Shown here: one piece after another, positions 10,183 through 20,100 of the stretch
Position numbering within the stretch: position 1 is the stretch's first letter
Layout of the letters: each line of letters starts with the position of its first letter
The notes under the pieces: generated by a model
What the model saw: the letters and a program-made list of their open reading frames with translations, nothing else
The model's database searches: none
Told to the model about the DNA's origin: nothing
Made by a program: the position numbers and the translations under genes
DNA from: an uncultured Pirellulaceae bacterium
Lineage (GTDB): Bacteria; Planctomycetota; Planctomycetia; Pirellulales; Pirellulaceae
NCBI GenBank assembly: GCA_938091115.1
Contig: CALKNI010000164.1
Span: 1-41,030, forward strand
Length of the DNA: 41,030 bases
Direction of reading: 5' to 3'

Positions 10183-11106
10183 TCAGTAAGAGGCGCCCGA
10201 CTCGGAGATTTGCTCAATCGGGTGCCACGTTGTCTTGACTTCACAGAAATCCTGAATGAGGTAGGGGTTCGCAGCTGACTCATTAGACCAATCTTGATGA
10301 TAGATTTTAACGCGTTTGATATTCTCCGATGCAAACTCTTTTATCTCGGTAATTAATCCGGACTCGAGCCCATCACAGGCAATTGCATTGACGTCCAAAT
10401 GACGGCTGAAGTGCTCCTTCAATTCCTCGATTCGTCCAGTCAAAATATTGACGACCCCCTCTGGGACATCAGACGTTGCCAGAACCTCTGCAAAAGTGAC
10501 TGCAGACAAGGGACACTTCTCGGAAGCAAGAACAACGCAGGTGTTTCCGGAGGCAATTACAGGCGCAATCAATGAGACCAACCCCAAAAGCGGGCAATCT
10601 CGGGAAGCAACCGTGAATACAACGCCAACCGGCTCAAGGGTCGAAAAATTGAAATGCGAGGATGCGACCGGATTGACGGCACTAAATACCTGCTGATACT
10701 TGTCACACCAGCCCGCGTAGTAAATCAAACGGTCGATACTCTCGCTAACTTGGCTTTCGGCAGTTTCAACATCCAGTCCCTGCCGCACCAGTTCATCCGA
10801 AAATTGCTGAGATCGTCCCTCTAACATTTCCGCAATTCGGTAAAGTATCTGTGCGCGATTGTAGGCCGTCCGCCTGGACCAACCCGCTTGAGCAGAGCGA
10901 GCTGCAACCACAGCGTTACGCACATCTTTTCGGGACGCGAGACAAACATTACCTAACGACGATTCATTGACAACGGGCTGATAATATCTTGCCGACTCCG
11001 TTCGGGGAAACTTGCCGTCAATATACATTTTGTAAGTTTTCAATACTTCAAGCCGATCGTTTTTGCCTGAGTTTTTATTTGATTCTTCCACTGTGATTTC
11101 ACCCAC
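10183..11106 (-). CDS. Truncated, non-catalytic aldehyde dehydrogenase-like protein (ALDH16 second-domain type)
   Basis: 307 residues covering only the NAD-binding half of an aldehyde dehydrogenase. After YKMYIDGKFPRTES the usual landmarks follow: RSAQAGWSRRTAYNRAQILYRIAEML, IDRLIYYAGWCDKY, LEPVGVVFTVA, SGNTCVVLASEKCPLSAVTFAEVL and GVVNILTGR. The protein then stops with a tail ending EVKTTWHPIEQI. It lacks both the LELGGK glutamate segment and the catalytic Cys segment, so it should not catalyse oxidation. ALDH16 proteins carry an active ALDH domain followed by a non-catalytic second one; here the two would be separate, since an intact ALDH gene lies 53 bases upstream. The ORF start at 11106 is GTG. 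The clean end and conserved-looking tail argue against a pseudogene. Confidence 0.8.
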   Translation of the reverse strand: MGEITVEESNKNSGKNDRLEVLKTYKMYIDGKFPRTESARYYQPVVNESSLGNVCLASRKDVRNAVVAARSAQAGWSRRTAYNRAQILYRIAEMLEGRSQQFSDELVRQGLDVETAESQVSESIDRLIYYAGWCDKYQQVFSAVNPVASSHFNFSTLEPVGVVFTVASRDCPLLGLVSLIAPVIASGNTCVVLASEKCPLSAVTFAEVLATSDVPEGVVNILTGRIEELKEHFSRHLDVNAIACDGLESGLITEIKEFASENIKRVKIYHQDWSNESAANPYLIQDFCEVKTTWHPIEQISESGASY

Positions 11107-11159
11107 TTGAACTATTAACTCGCCAATAAAAATATCGCCATCACAAAGAATTACGAGGA

Positions 11160-12608
11160 TCAGATTTCCAAATAGGCCGAGAGCCCATGCAAGCCACCCT
11201 CTCGCCCAAAACCACTCTCTTTAAATCCTCCGAAAGGGGATGTTGGATCGAACAGGTTGTAAGTATTCGCCCAAACTACCCCAGCCTTCATCTGGGAAGT
11301 CATGTTAAAAATCTTCGAGCCCTTATCCGTCCACACACCGGCCGATAATCCATAGGGAGTGTTATTAGCCTTTTTAATTACTTCGGCAATCGTTCGAAAA
11401 GTCTGAACCGCTAATACGGGGCCAAAAATTTCTTCCTGTGCTATCCGATTGGACTGGGCGACATCAGTAAACAGCGTTGGTCGGCACCAAAATCCGACTT
11501 TGGGTAATTCACAATCCGGTTGGTAAAACTCCGCGCCCTCCTGTTTACCAACTTCAATGTATTGCTCGATTGTCGCCAACTGCTGTTGGGAATTAATCGC
11601 TCCAACGTCGGTATTCTTGTCCATTGGATCACCTACAATCAACGTGCCCATGCGACGCTTGAGCTTCTCAATCAGTTCATCATGAATTGACTCTTGAACA
11701 AACAATCGACTTCCAGCACAGCAGACATGCCCCTGATTAAAATAGATTCCATTGACGATGCCCTCGACAGCCTGATCGACGGCAGCGTCATCGAATACAA
11801 TATTAGCCGCCTTGCCACCCAATTCGAGCGTGCACCGTTTACTGGTACCCGCGATCGCCTTTTGAATCATCTTGCCGACCTCGGTAGACCCAGTAAACGC
11901 GACCTTATCAACATCATCATGGTTGACAATCGATGCTCCCACATTGCCGTGCCCCGTCACAACATTGACCACACCGGGGGGAAAGCCAGCCTCTTGAATC
12001 AACTCTGCTAATTTCAAGGCGGTCAGAGAGGTTGTTTCCGCTGGTTTCAGGACAACCGTGTTTCCAGTTGCGAGTGCCGGAGCTATCTTCCAGGCGGCCA
12101 TCAATAACGGAAAATTCCATGGGATAATCTGCCCCGCCACTCCAAGAGGCCGGGGGATTCGATTAGGAAACGCGTAGCTGAGCTTGTCAGCCCAGCCGGC
12201 ATAGTAAAACAAGTGCGCGGCCGCCAACGGCACATCAACATCTCGAGATTCTCGAATGGGTTTCCCGCCGTCGAGTGATTCTATTACCGCAAATTCGCGG
12301 GACTTCTCCTGCAACATCCTCGCCAATCGATACAGATATTTGCCGCGTTCTTTGCCTCCCATTTTGGACCACTCAGCTGTATAAGCAGCGCGTGCGGCAG
12401 CGACCGCTTGATCGACTTCCTCCAAAGATGATTCCGTGATTTCCGCCAACACCTCCCCGGTAGAGGGGTTAACGGAGGGAAAGCGATTGCCATGCTCTGG
12501 CGTACGGAACTCCCCGGCGATAAAAACGCCATAGTGTTTCTTCAGAGAGATATGCCCAGTACTTTCAGGAGCCGGTGACAAATTCCAATTATTGTTCTTC
12601 TGAGTCAT
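11160..12608 (-). CDS. Aldehyde dehydrogenase (NAD(P)-dependent), catalytically complete
   Basis: Oxidises an aldehyde to its acid. ATG 12608 (MTQKNN) gives 482 residues, the family norm; an upstream ATG (12668) adds 20 residues with no family likeness. Hallmarks are GQIIPWNFPLLMAAWKIAPAL, GNTVVLKPAETTSLTAL, VAFTGSTEVGK, the general-base glutamate in TLELGGKAANIV (Glu262) and the catalytic cysteine in NQGHVCCAGSR (Cys296 likely). EEIFGPVLAVQTF and the SPFGGFKESGFGREGG C-terminal motif are also present. It sits between deoC and the truncated ALDH-like gene on the same strand. Acetaldehyde released by DeoC is the natural candidate substrate, by inference from the neighbourhood. Confidence 0.94.
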   Translation of the reverse strand: MTQKNNNWNLSPAPESTGHISLKKHYGVFIAGEFRTPEHGNRFPSVNPSTGEVLAEITESSLEEVDQAVAAARAAYTAEWSKMGGKERGKYLYRLARMLQEKSREFAVIESLDGGKPIRESRDVDVPLAAAHLFYYAGWADKLSYAFPNRIPRPLGVAGQIIPWNFPLLMAAWKIAPALATGNTVVLKPAETTSLTALKLAELIQEAGFPPGVVNVVTGHGNVGASIVNHDDVDKVAFTGSTEVGKMIQKAIAGTSKRCTLELGGKAANIVFDDAAVDQAVEGIVNGIYFNQGHVCCAGSRLFVQESIHDELIEKLKRRMGTLIVGDPMDKNTDVGAINSQQQLATIEQYIEVGKQEGAEFYQPDCELPKVGFWCRPTLFTDVAQSNRIAQEEIFGPVLAVQTFRTIAEVIKKANNTPYGLSAGVWTDKGSKIFNMTSQMKAGVVWANTYNLFDPTSPFGGFKESGFGREGGLHGLSAYLEI

Positions 12609-12692
12609 AGTATTTTCTGTTTCGAAATAAATAGCCGATTCACAAACCAGCAGATAATCGCATTTCAACGATTGAGATCAGATTTTCTGGAA

Positions 12693-13601
12693 TCAATCAA
12701 TCGCAAAATAGTTGGCCGCTTGGTAGGCGCCCGTCTGTTGCTTGGATATTTGCATTAAAACATCATTCGCTAAAGAACTGGCCCCAAACCGAAACCACTT
12801 AGGATCAAGCCAATCATCACCGAGCGTTTCTTTTACCATGATTAAATAGTGGAGCGCGAGCTTGGCTTTCGATATCCCTCCAGCGGGCTTCATTCCCACC
12901 ATCAATCCGGTCTTTTGAAAATGATCACGGATCGCTTCAAGCATCACCAAAGTTACTGGCATGGTGGCAGCCGGTTGAATCTTCCCGGTCGACGTCTTTA
13001 TAAAATCCGCACCAGCGGCAATTGCGATGTCACTTGCAAGACGCACTTTATCAAGCGATCCCAACTCGCCGGTTTCGAGAATTGTCTTCAACCTTGACTC
13101 CCCGCAGGCGGCTTTAACTGCAGCAATTTCGTCGAACACAAAATGGTATTCGCCGCCATGAAACCGCCCTCTCGAGATCACCATGTCTATCTCATCTGCT
13201 CCCTCAGAAACAGCCATGGACACATCGGCCAACTTAATCTCCAACGAAGAATTTCCGCTCGGAAATGCAGTCGCAACCGAGGCCACTTTAATGCCCGACC
13301 CAGCCAGACTACGCTTGGCCAACCCAACAAAGTTTGGATAAACACAAACCGCAGCAACATTCGGCAAACCGTCAATCGAATCATGCAAATGCTGTGCTTT
13401 GTAACACAACTGCTTTACCTTACCTTCGGTATCCATCCCCTCAAGCGTTGTGAGATCGATCATACTAAGGACCATCCCAAGCCCCTCCCTCTTTGCCTGG
13501 CTCTTAATACTCCTTGCTGTAAATCGCTTGGCCCGCTCCACCACTCCCACCTGGTCAATTGCGGGAGAACTGAACACCCTTGCTGTTCGAGATTGTTTCA
13601 T
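12693..13601 (-). CDS. deoC: Deoxyribose-phosphate aldolase
   Basis: Cleaves 2-deoxy-D-ribose 5-phosphate to glyceraldehyde 3-phosphate and acetaldehyde, in deoxynucleoside catabolism. Class I aldolase features: IDLTTLEGMDT (48-58), VCVYPNFV (85-92), VATAFPSGNSSLEIKLADV (109-127), ADEIDMVI (acid/base Asp139), and the Schiff-base lysine in FIKTSTGK (Lys202) with the second lysine in VGMKPAGGI (Lys238). At 302 residues it is of the longer type with an N-terminal extension, as in the human-like branch. It is the first gene of an apparent three-gene operon with the two ALDH genes. A short purine-rich GGA sits just before the ATG. Confidence 0.95.
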   Translation of the reverse strand: MKQSRTARVFSSPAIDQVGVVERAKRFTARSIKSQAKREGLGMVLSMIDLTTLEGMDTEGKVKQLCYKAQHLHDSIDGLPNVAAVCVYPNFVGLAKRSLAGSGIKVASVATAFPSGNSSLEIKLADVSMAVSEGADEIDMVISRGRFHGGEYHFVFDEIAAVKAACGESRLKTILETGELGSLDKVRLASDIAIAAGADFIKTSTGKIQPAATMPVTLVMLEAIRDHFQKTGLMVGMKPAGGISKAKLALHYLIMVKETLGDDWLDPKWFRFGASSLANDVLMQISKQQTGAYQAANYFAID

Positions 13602-13806
13602 ATTCCTACTTTTAACAAGACAAATCTAAAGCTGCCAATGAGCCTTAGACGACGCAGCCTAATTCACTTCATTGACCACCCACGGCTTATTAATCTAAAG
13701 GATATCCACTACATTTAACCAGCCCCTCGATGCCAGGCCGTAAACGCTTAGACTTTAAAAAGAGGCTTCAACATCTGCAATTCCGATATCTTTTTCCTAA
13801 GCTTAC

Positions 13807-16152
13807 TCAATCGTGTAATTTGCTCCGCCATGACACAGCAGCATTATATTCTGTTCGGCCAGGCTCAAACGACCAAGTCAGTTTTTTTCGTGATTCAGCC
13901 AACAGCCTTCTGACGAATAGCAACATGCCGATGACGAAAATGAAGCTCCCCAAACCAGCCATCGCACCAAGACCTGCCAATTTCGAAGCAAGCTGATTGA
14001 CAACCGTTAGTTCATTTTCGTAATTAAGCACGGCCCACACCTCAACTCCCCTAACCGTCTCTGGCAACTCACTCTTACGCGTACCAATTACCAGATCACC
14101 TAATGGAATCCTTTCAATAATTGCAGGAAACTCAAATTCACCTTCACTTCCAGCGAAAGAGACATCCGCCCGAACTTCAGTATCCCCAAAGAGCAGACTC
14201 TTGGGTGACAACGGAATGCCGCTACCGGGTAGCGATACCTTAGCAAAACCAATATCTAATTGCTGCCCATCAAAGTTTTGCCAAACTTGTTCCATCGCCG
14301 GGTGCTCGAGAATTAGCCCCTCTTGTACGCCCTGTTCGGTCACACTCGAACCACGAGTATCAACTAGCATCATATAATGAGACTCAATCTTATCTTTCGC
14401 CCCCGCTCTGATCTCGCCGTCTGTTTCCTTTAAATCAAATTCAGCAATATCGCCTAGGTTAATGGTCAAGGCGACAATCCCAACAATGTCCCCTTTAATT
14501 TTGATAGGTACGGAAAAAGCAACTTTAAGTCCATCGGTTTGTGTACTTAAAAAACCGGACGAAAGGTGTTCACCTGATATTACCTTTCGATTGTTTAAGG
14601 AAGAGGCAATCGCTCCCTTCTCCGCATTTTTTTTCGAAAGGGATTCAGCTGTTTTTTCGAGATCGTCATAGTTCCCGGTGAAGTAACTTCGATAGCTAAA
14701 GTTCTTTCCGCGAGTCGTGTTAATTTTTCGTCCTGCAAAAACGGACGCGACCTGATTCCCCCATCGATCACAAACAAACCAACTGTCTACATTGGAGGGG
14801 TATTGATCGTACTGATCATTAAGCCTCAATCTCAACATCGCTTCTATCTTGCGGACATATTCATTTTTTGCCAGCTGTTCCCTCACGGATTTCAGTGAAT
14901 CTTTGTCTTCTTGCAACAAGTCGTCATTCAACTCGGGATAAGCAATTCGACTTCGCAGCACCCTCACCTCAGGATCATCGATCAGCCTCGAAAAGTCGTC
15001 CCGAAAAGCTCCATCCTCAGAGAGTTGTCGAACCGCTCTAAAATACTCATTCAAGTTGGAAGCCGCGCCACGAGCCGCGAAATTTCCGGCAAACTTATTC
15101 TCCAACGCCGCCTTCCGCAGTACCGCAGTTTGAGCATCCTGATAAGAATTCCGAAACGCGATGGCGCCAACGACTGCCATAAAAGACATCAAGATGAACG
15201 GGGCAATCAGCCCAAGAATAATTACCGGACGACGAGCCTTAATCATCTCGCGTTGCCGCAAAGCTAACAGCACGCTTTGAATATTATTGAATCTCTGCTT
15301 TGGATCCGCCGCAATGCACTTCTCTATCAAATCGCCCAATTGACGATCGACACCTGCAATCTTTCGATGCTCGGAGGGAACTGATTCTTCATAAAACAGC
15401 TCCTGATAAGCCTTCAATCGATCCGGCACGCTTTGTCCGGATTCAATCATTCGTATCGAGGATTCGGAATAACGCGGCGGATGTCCAACAAGCATACTGT
15501 AAAGCAATGCGCCTAAACCATAAACATCCCAACTAGCATCCGGGATCGCGGCGATATCCGCCTGCTCAGGCGCCATATAAAAAAGGGTACCAAGTGATGA
15601 GTTTTGTTCGCTACTCAAACGGGACTGGCCAAAATCACAAACCCGCGGCTTGCCATTTTGATCAAGCAGTACATTGCCTGGCTTTAAATCGCAGTGCAAA
15701 ATTCCTTTATCGTGAAGGGATGCCATCCCAATTGCGATTTCCTGAAACAACTGGACCGATTCGTTGACCGAAAGCGTACCCCCGTCCTTCAGTCGATCTT
15801 CGAGTGAACCACTCTCGATAAAGTCCATTATGTAGTAGGGGGGGTCCGCCTCCCAACCAACATCCAACAATCCAATGACATAGCTATCGTTAGATAATAC
15901 GGCGAGCTTCTCAACCTCCTGAGCCAACATTTTGACGCCCGACTTAGAACCGCGCGTATAAAACTTAATCGCGACGCTCCGGCCAGTTTTTTCATTGATT
16001 GCGGACCAAACTTCGCCATAAGCTCCACTGCCAATAAATCCAATGAATCGATAACCCGCTACTTCCGCCGGGGGACGCCCCTTCATCAGACTCAATTTTC
16101 GAGCGTTTTGCTGGTCATCTGACGATTGGTTCTGGGTTTCATCAGAAAGCAT
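13807..16152 (-). CDS. Membrane Ser/Thr protein kinase with extracytoplasmic Cache-like sensor
   Basis: A 781-residue Hanks-type kinase. The cytoplasmic kinase domain spans about residues 34-300: glycine loop IGSGAYGEVW, ATP-anchoring lysine in VAIKFY (Lys63), catalytic loop HCDLKPGN (153-160, Asp155), DFG at 173-175 and APE at 194-196. The loop has HCD in place of the usual HRD, a non-RD arrangement. One membrane helix follows (about 309-333). A long extracytoplasmic region of roughly 390 residues contains a Cache-like pattern (NVDSWFVCDRWGNQVASVF, NFSYRSYFTG, VAFSVPIKIKGDIVGIVALTINL). A second helix (LGAMAGLGSFIFVIGMLLFV) and a short basic tail end the protein. It probably senses a small extracellular ligand; the ligand is unknown. 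Planctomycetes carry many such kinases. Confidence 0.9.
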   Translation of the reverse strand: MLSDETQNQSSDDQQNARKLSLMKGRPPAEVAGYRFIGFIGSGAYGEVWSAINEKTGRSVAIKFYTRGSKSGVKMLAQEVEKLAVLSNDSYVIGLLDVGWEADPPYYIMDFIESGSLEDRLKDGGTLSVNESVQLFQEIAIGMASLHDKGILHCDLKPGNVLLDQNGKPRVCDFGQSRLSSEQNSSLGTLFYMAPEQADIAAIPDASWDVYGLGALLYSMLVGHPPRYSESSIRMIESGQSVPDRLKAYQELFYEESVPSEHRKIAGVDRQLGDLIEKCIAADPKQRFNNIQSVLLALRQREMIKARRPVIILGLIAPFILMSFMAVVGAIAFRNSYQDAQTAVLRKAALENKFAGNFAARGAASNLNEYFRAVRQLSEDGAFRDDFSRLIDDPEVRVLRSRIAYPELNDDLLQEDKDSLKSVREQLAKNEYVRKIEAMLRLRLNDQYDQYPSNVDSWFVCDRWGNQVASVFAGRKINTTRGKNFSYRSYFTGNYDDLEKTAESLSKKNAEKGAIASSLNNRKVISGEHLSSGFLSTQTDGLKVAFSVPIKIKGDIVGIVALTINLGDIAEFDLKETDGEIRAGAKDKIESHYMMLVDTRGSSVTEQGVQEGLILEHPAMEQVWQNFDGQQLDIGFAKVSLPGSGIPLSPKSLLFGDTEVRADVSFAGSEGEFEFPAIIERIPLGDLVIGTRKSELPETVRGVEVWAVLNYENELTVVNQLASKLAGLGAMAGLGSFIFVIGMLLFVRRLLAESRKKLTWSFEPGRTEYNAAVSWRSKLHD

Positions 16153-16248
16153 TAAGCGTCCTAAACAGCTAGACGAGGGTTTTAAGAATATTTGATTGCT
16201 TAATAAATTATAGTGAACTCAACCGCCGGTGAAAGTAATATCCTCATT

Positions 16249-16704
16249 CTACCGCCGAATCCCAAAAGCCTTACTCACCCGTTCAGGAATCTCCGCTAAC
16301 TCGCCAGATTCTAAATTTACAAAAACCCAGTTTGTTTCTGCCTCGGCAAGTCGGCGTCCGTCCCGTTGCCGGATCACATGGTATCGTCGCTTTGACGAAA
16401 AACGCTCCATTCCAGCCACCCAGGTTTTGACCACAATCTCGTCGCCAAGTAGCGCTGGGATTTTGTATTTAATTTTGTGAGAACGTACGATAAACCCAAA
16501 TCCTAATTCCCGATATCGATCCCACGACCATCCAACGCATTTCGAATGAGCGCCCGCTGACTGCAAGCACCACTGCAAGAATACAAGATTGTTAACATGC
16601 TTCATGTCGTCGAGCGCATCTTCTTCAACGATCAGTTCATGCAAATATTCAGTCCGAATTTCGTCTGAATTTTGATTTGGCAGTTTTCCACTCGCTTGTT
16701 TCAT
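16249..16704 (-). CDS. Acyl-CoA thioesterase, 4-hydroxybenzoyl-CoA thioesterase-like hotdog fold
   Basis: A 151-residue single hotdog domain. The segment VEEDALDDMKHVNNLVFLQWC corresponds to the family's D-x-x-x-H-V-N-N-x-x-Y/F active-site helix, with Asp32 or Asp33 as the likely catalytic acid. It is followed by YKIPALLGDEIVVKTWV and a tail AEAETNWVFVNLESGELAEIP, both typical of YbgC/FatA-type thioesterases. It hydrolyses an acyl-CoA or acyl-ACP; which one cannot be told. It lies 96 bases upstream of the kinase gene, same strand, and may share its transcript. Confidence 0.85.
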   Translation of the reverse strand: MKQASGKLPNQNSDEIRTEYLHELIVEEDALDDMKHVNNLVFLQWCLQSAGAHSKCVGWSWDRYRELGFGFIVRSHKIKYKIPALLGDEIVVKTWVAGMERFSSKRRYHVIRQRDGRRLAEAETNWVFVNLESGELAEIPERVSKAFGIRR

Positions 16705-17074
16705 TCTCTTGCCTTACGGGTGAGATCGGGTTTGAGATAACATCAGTTCGGACTTCATCGGTCTTTCCGCATCGCCAATTGGAGTAAAATTTTTAAATTC
16801 AACAACCCGACACTTGCTCACTGCCTAGCTTCCAAGACGCGGAAAAAATTGTAAAACTCGGCACAATTACTGGTTTTTCAACATTCGGAACTAAGGCCCC
16901 CTTCCTCTCCAAAAAAACCAAACCCGCCTGCAAACATCAAAATTCGCGACCCGAAATTGGTATGGATACCGATTTGATCTTGAGTGCACTTGGATGACTC
17001 CAACGGGTTATATCGACCGCACGAGCGATTTCTTGACTTTATTAAGAATTCAAACCAAACTCAGCTTTTAGGAT

Positions 17075-17088
17075 TTGCAACGTTGCAA
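17075..17088. promoter_or_regulatory. Perfect 14-base palindrome, LacI/GalR-type operator candidate
   Basis: TTGCAACGTTGCAA is a perfect palindrome with a central CG, the usual architecture of LacI/GalR-family operators. It lies about 100-130 bases before the ATG of the secreted propeller protein, a place suited to promoter control. No regulator gene of that family is in the window, so the binding factor is unknown. Confidence 0.4.
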
Positions 17089-17110
17089 TTGCCAAGCCAG
17101 ATTACTTTGG

Positions 17111-17129
17111 CATCCGTCGCGCACGGATG
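17111..17129. other. Short hairpin in the propeller-gene leader
   Basis: CATCCGT (17111-17117) and ACGGATG (17123-17129) form a perfect 7-bp stem around a CGCGC loop, 56 bases before ATG 17186. There is no T-run, so it is not a terminator. It may be a leader structure or a second protein-binding dyad beside the palindrome at 17075. Confidence 0.35.
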
Positions 17130-17185
17130 AGCATACCTAAGATTGATCGATTACCCTCCCGCTCACCCTAGCAAGCATCGCACCT

Positions 17186-20100
17186 ATGTTTCATTGTAAC
17201 CATTTCATGCCCAAAGCATTTGTTTCTACGATTTTTTTGTGTCTTGTCTCGGCGACATTTGCGATTGCTCAGGAAGAGCCAGTGCTGCCGGTTGATTCTA
17301 AAATCAATTCAGGGTTCATCTCGGCACTCCCCTTGAGAAGCATCGGGCCCGCCTTAATGTCGGGACGAATTGCTGACATTGCTGTGGATCCAACCAATCC
17401 GAACGTTTGGTACGTAGGAGCAGGCTCAGGCGGAGTCTGGAAAACGACCAATTCAGGTACAAGCTTTGAATCTATATTCGACGGCCAAAAGTCCTATTCC
17501 ATTGGCTGCATTACGATCGACCCCAATAACAATAATACAATTTGGATTGGTAGTGGCGAAAATGTTGGCGGGCGACACGTTGGATACGGAGATGGAATTT
17601 ATGTAAGTCACAACGGCGGAAAGTCGTTTACCAATAAAGGTCTTGTTGATTCTGAACATCTTTCAAAAATCATCGTCCATCCGAAAAATTCCAAAATTGT
17701 GTTTGCGGCTTCCCAAGGCCCACTCTGGTCACCAGGAGGTCAACGCGGCCTTTTTAAATCTATCGATGGTGGAAACAACTGGCGCAATGTCCTCAGTTGT
17801 GATGGAAAACCCGGAGGAGACTACGCGGGTGTCACCGACGTCGCCATGGATCCAAATGACCCGGACACTCTCTACGCCGCTACTCATCAAAGACACCGCA
17901 CGGTTTGGTCACTACTAAACACGGGACCGCAATCTGGAATTTACAAATCCACTGACGGTGGTGAGTCTTGGGTCGAACTCAAGACTGGTCTGCCAAGCGG
18001 AGACAAAGGAAAAATTGCACTTCAGGTATCGCCTCAAAAATCAAACGTGGTGTACGCTGCCATTGAATTGCAAAACCGAGTTGGTGGTTTTTACCGCAGC
18101 GAAGACTTCGGAGGCAGCTGGGAAAAAATGTCTGATTATGTCGGCGGAGGCACCGGCCCACATTACTACCAAGAGATCTATTGCGATCCCCACCGGTTTG
18201 ATGTTGTCTATCACGCGAACGTCAGGATGGGACGCACCGAGGACGGTGGTAAAACTTGGGACTCGGTTTCTAAATCGACCAAGCACGTCGACAACCATGC
18301 CGTGGCCTTCAGTCCGACTGACCCCAACTTTTTAATTGTTGGTTGCGACGGTGGGCTTTATCGTTCCTACGACTACGCACAAAGCTATTCGTTCTGTGCC
18401 AACTTACCGCTGACTCAATTTTACAAGGTCGATGTCGATTACGACTTCCCTTTTTACAATGTTGTAGGCGGCACCCAAGACAACAACACACAGTATGGTC
18501 CGTCGCGAACTAGAAATGTTCAGGGAATTCGAAACGCAGACTGGCGAATCACAATCGGAGGCGATGGGCATGACAACGCAATTGATCCAACCGACCCCAA
18601 CATTATTTACTGTGAATCTCAGGAAGGGTACATTCGAAGATTCGATCGAAGAACAGGCCAATCGGTTGACATCCGCCCGCGCCCGGGCGCCGGCGAGGAC
18701 AACTTGCGATTCAATTGGGACTCACCCATTTTAATCAGCCCTCACGACAACAAGCGAATTTATTTTGCCTCCAAGTTTCTACATCGAAGTGACGACCGCG
18801 GTGACTCGTGGACCGCCGTCAGTCCTGACCTATCTCGAAACCAAAACCGATACAAACTAAAAATGATGGATCGTGTTTGGAGTGTTGATGCGGGCTATGA
18901 CCTTCTCGCCATGTCGCAGTATGGAAACATTACCTCCATCAGCGAATCTCCCTTGGTCGAAGGTCTGCTGTATGTGGGAACCGACGATGGCTTAATCCAT
19001 GTATCGGAAGATGGCGGAGAAAATTGGTCCGCTACGGACAAAATCTTTGACGTTCCCGAATACTTTTTCGTAAACGACATTAAGGCTGATCGACACGATT
19101 CCAATGTCGCCTACGCTTGTCTCGACAACCACAAAACCGGCGACTACAAACCCTATCTGGTCAAGACCGCCGACCGTGGAAAAACGTGGACACTGATTAG
19201 CGGCGACCTTCCGGAACGCCATCTTATTTGGCGAATCGAACAGGACCATGAAAATAAAAACTTGTTCTTCCTGGGAACGGAATATGGTTTATTCTGCACA
19301 CTTAACGGATGTAAAACATGGATCAAAATGACCGCAGGCGCGCCCAACATTCCATTCCGTGACCTCGCTATCCAGCGTCGCGAAAATGACCTCGTCGCCG
19401 CAACCTTTGGACGGGGGTTTTATGTCCTGGACGATTACTCCCCTTTGCGTGAGTTAACAGATGAGCTACTAGACAATAGCGATTTACATATTTTCCCTAT
19501 CCGCAAAGCTCTTTGGTACGTCCCACAAGATCTCTTAGGCGGAAGAAAAGGTTCGCAGGGTGACAGCTATTTTGAGACCCCCAATCCTGCGTTTGGCGCA
19601 ACGCTCACCTATTACCTCAAGTCCGATTTAAAAACGAAGGCTGCGATCCGAAAGGAAGCTGAAGCAAAATTCTCTGGCAAAGGTGAAGATGTTCCAATTC
19701 CTTCTTGGGATCAGTTAAGGGATGAATCGCTGGAACAGGCACCCAAAGTTTACTTCGAATTTTACAACCAATCCAAAGACGTCGTGGCTCGTGTTAACGG
19801 GAGCACGAATAAAGGTTTGCACCGTTTGTCATGGAATCTTAGGTACACCCAATTCAATGGAAGCCCGATGGTTGCTCCGGGGAACTACTCAGTCCAGGGT
19901 TTTCAATTAGTCGATGGAAATACGACCAAGTTAGGTAATGAACAAAGCTTTGAGGTTCTTTCAATCGAGAACCCAAGTCTAAAGCCCAAAAATTTAGACG
20001 AGACAATCGCTTACCAACTTGGACTGGCTAAGTTCAACGATGCCATCGGCGCAACGGCTCGAACGCTCGCAACGAGAATCGACAGAATCGTTGAAATGCA

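Larger units (their letters stand above)
16705..17185. other. Divergent intergenic region, thioesterase / propeller gene
   Basis: About 480 bases without an ORF of interest, containing the start signals of two divergent genes. Its right end holds a perfect 14-base palindrome (17075-17088) and a 7-bp hairpin (17111-17129), listed separately. No RNA gene was recognised. Confidence 0.55.

Noticed and set aside
10017-10334. 105-codon minus-strand ORF overlapping the 3' end of the truncated ALDH gene
   Set aside because: It is out of frame with the ALDH gene, rich in Ser/Arg, and has no recognisable domain; it looks like a shadow reading frame.
13143-13718. 191-codon plus-strand ORF antisense to deoC
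   Set aside because: The deoC frame explains the region completely; the opposite ORF has no family features.
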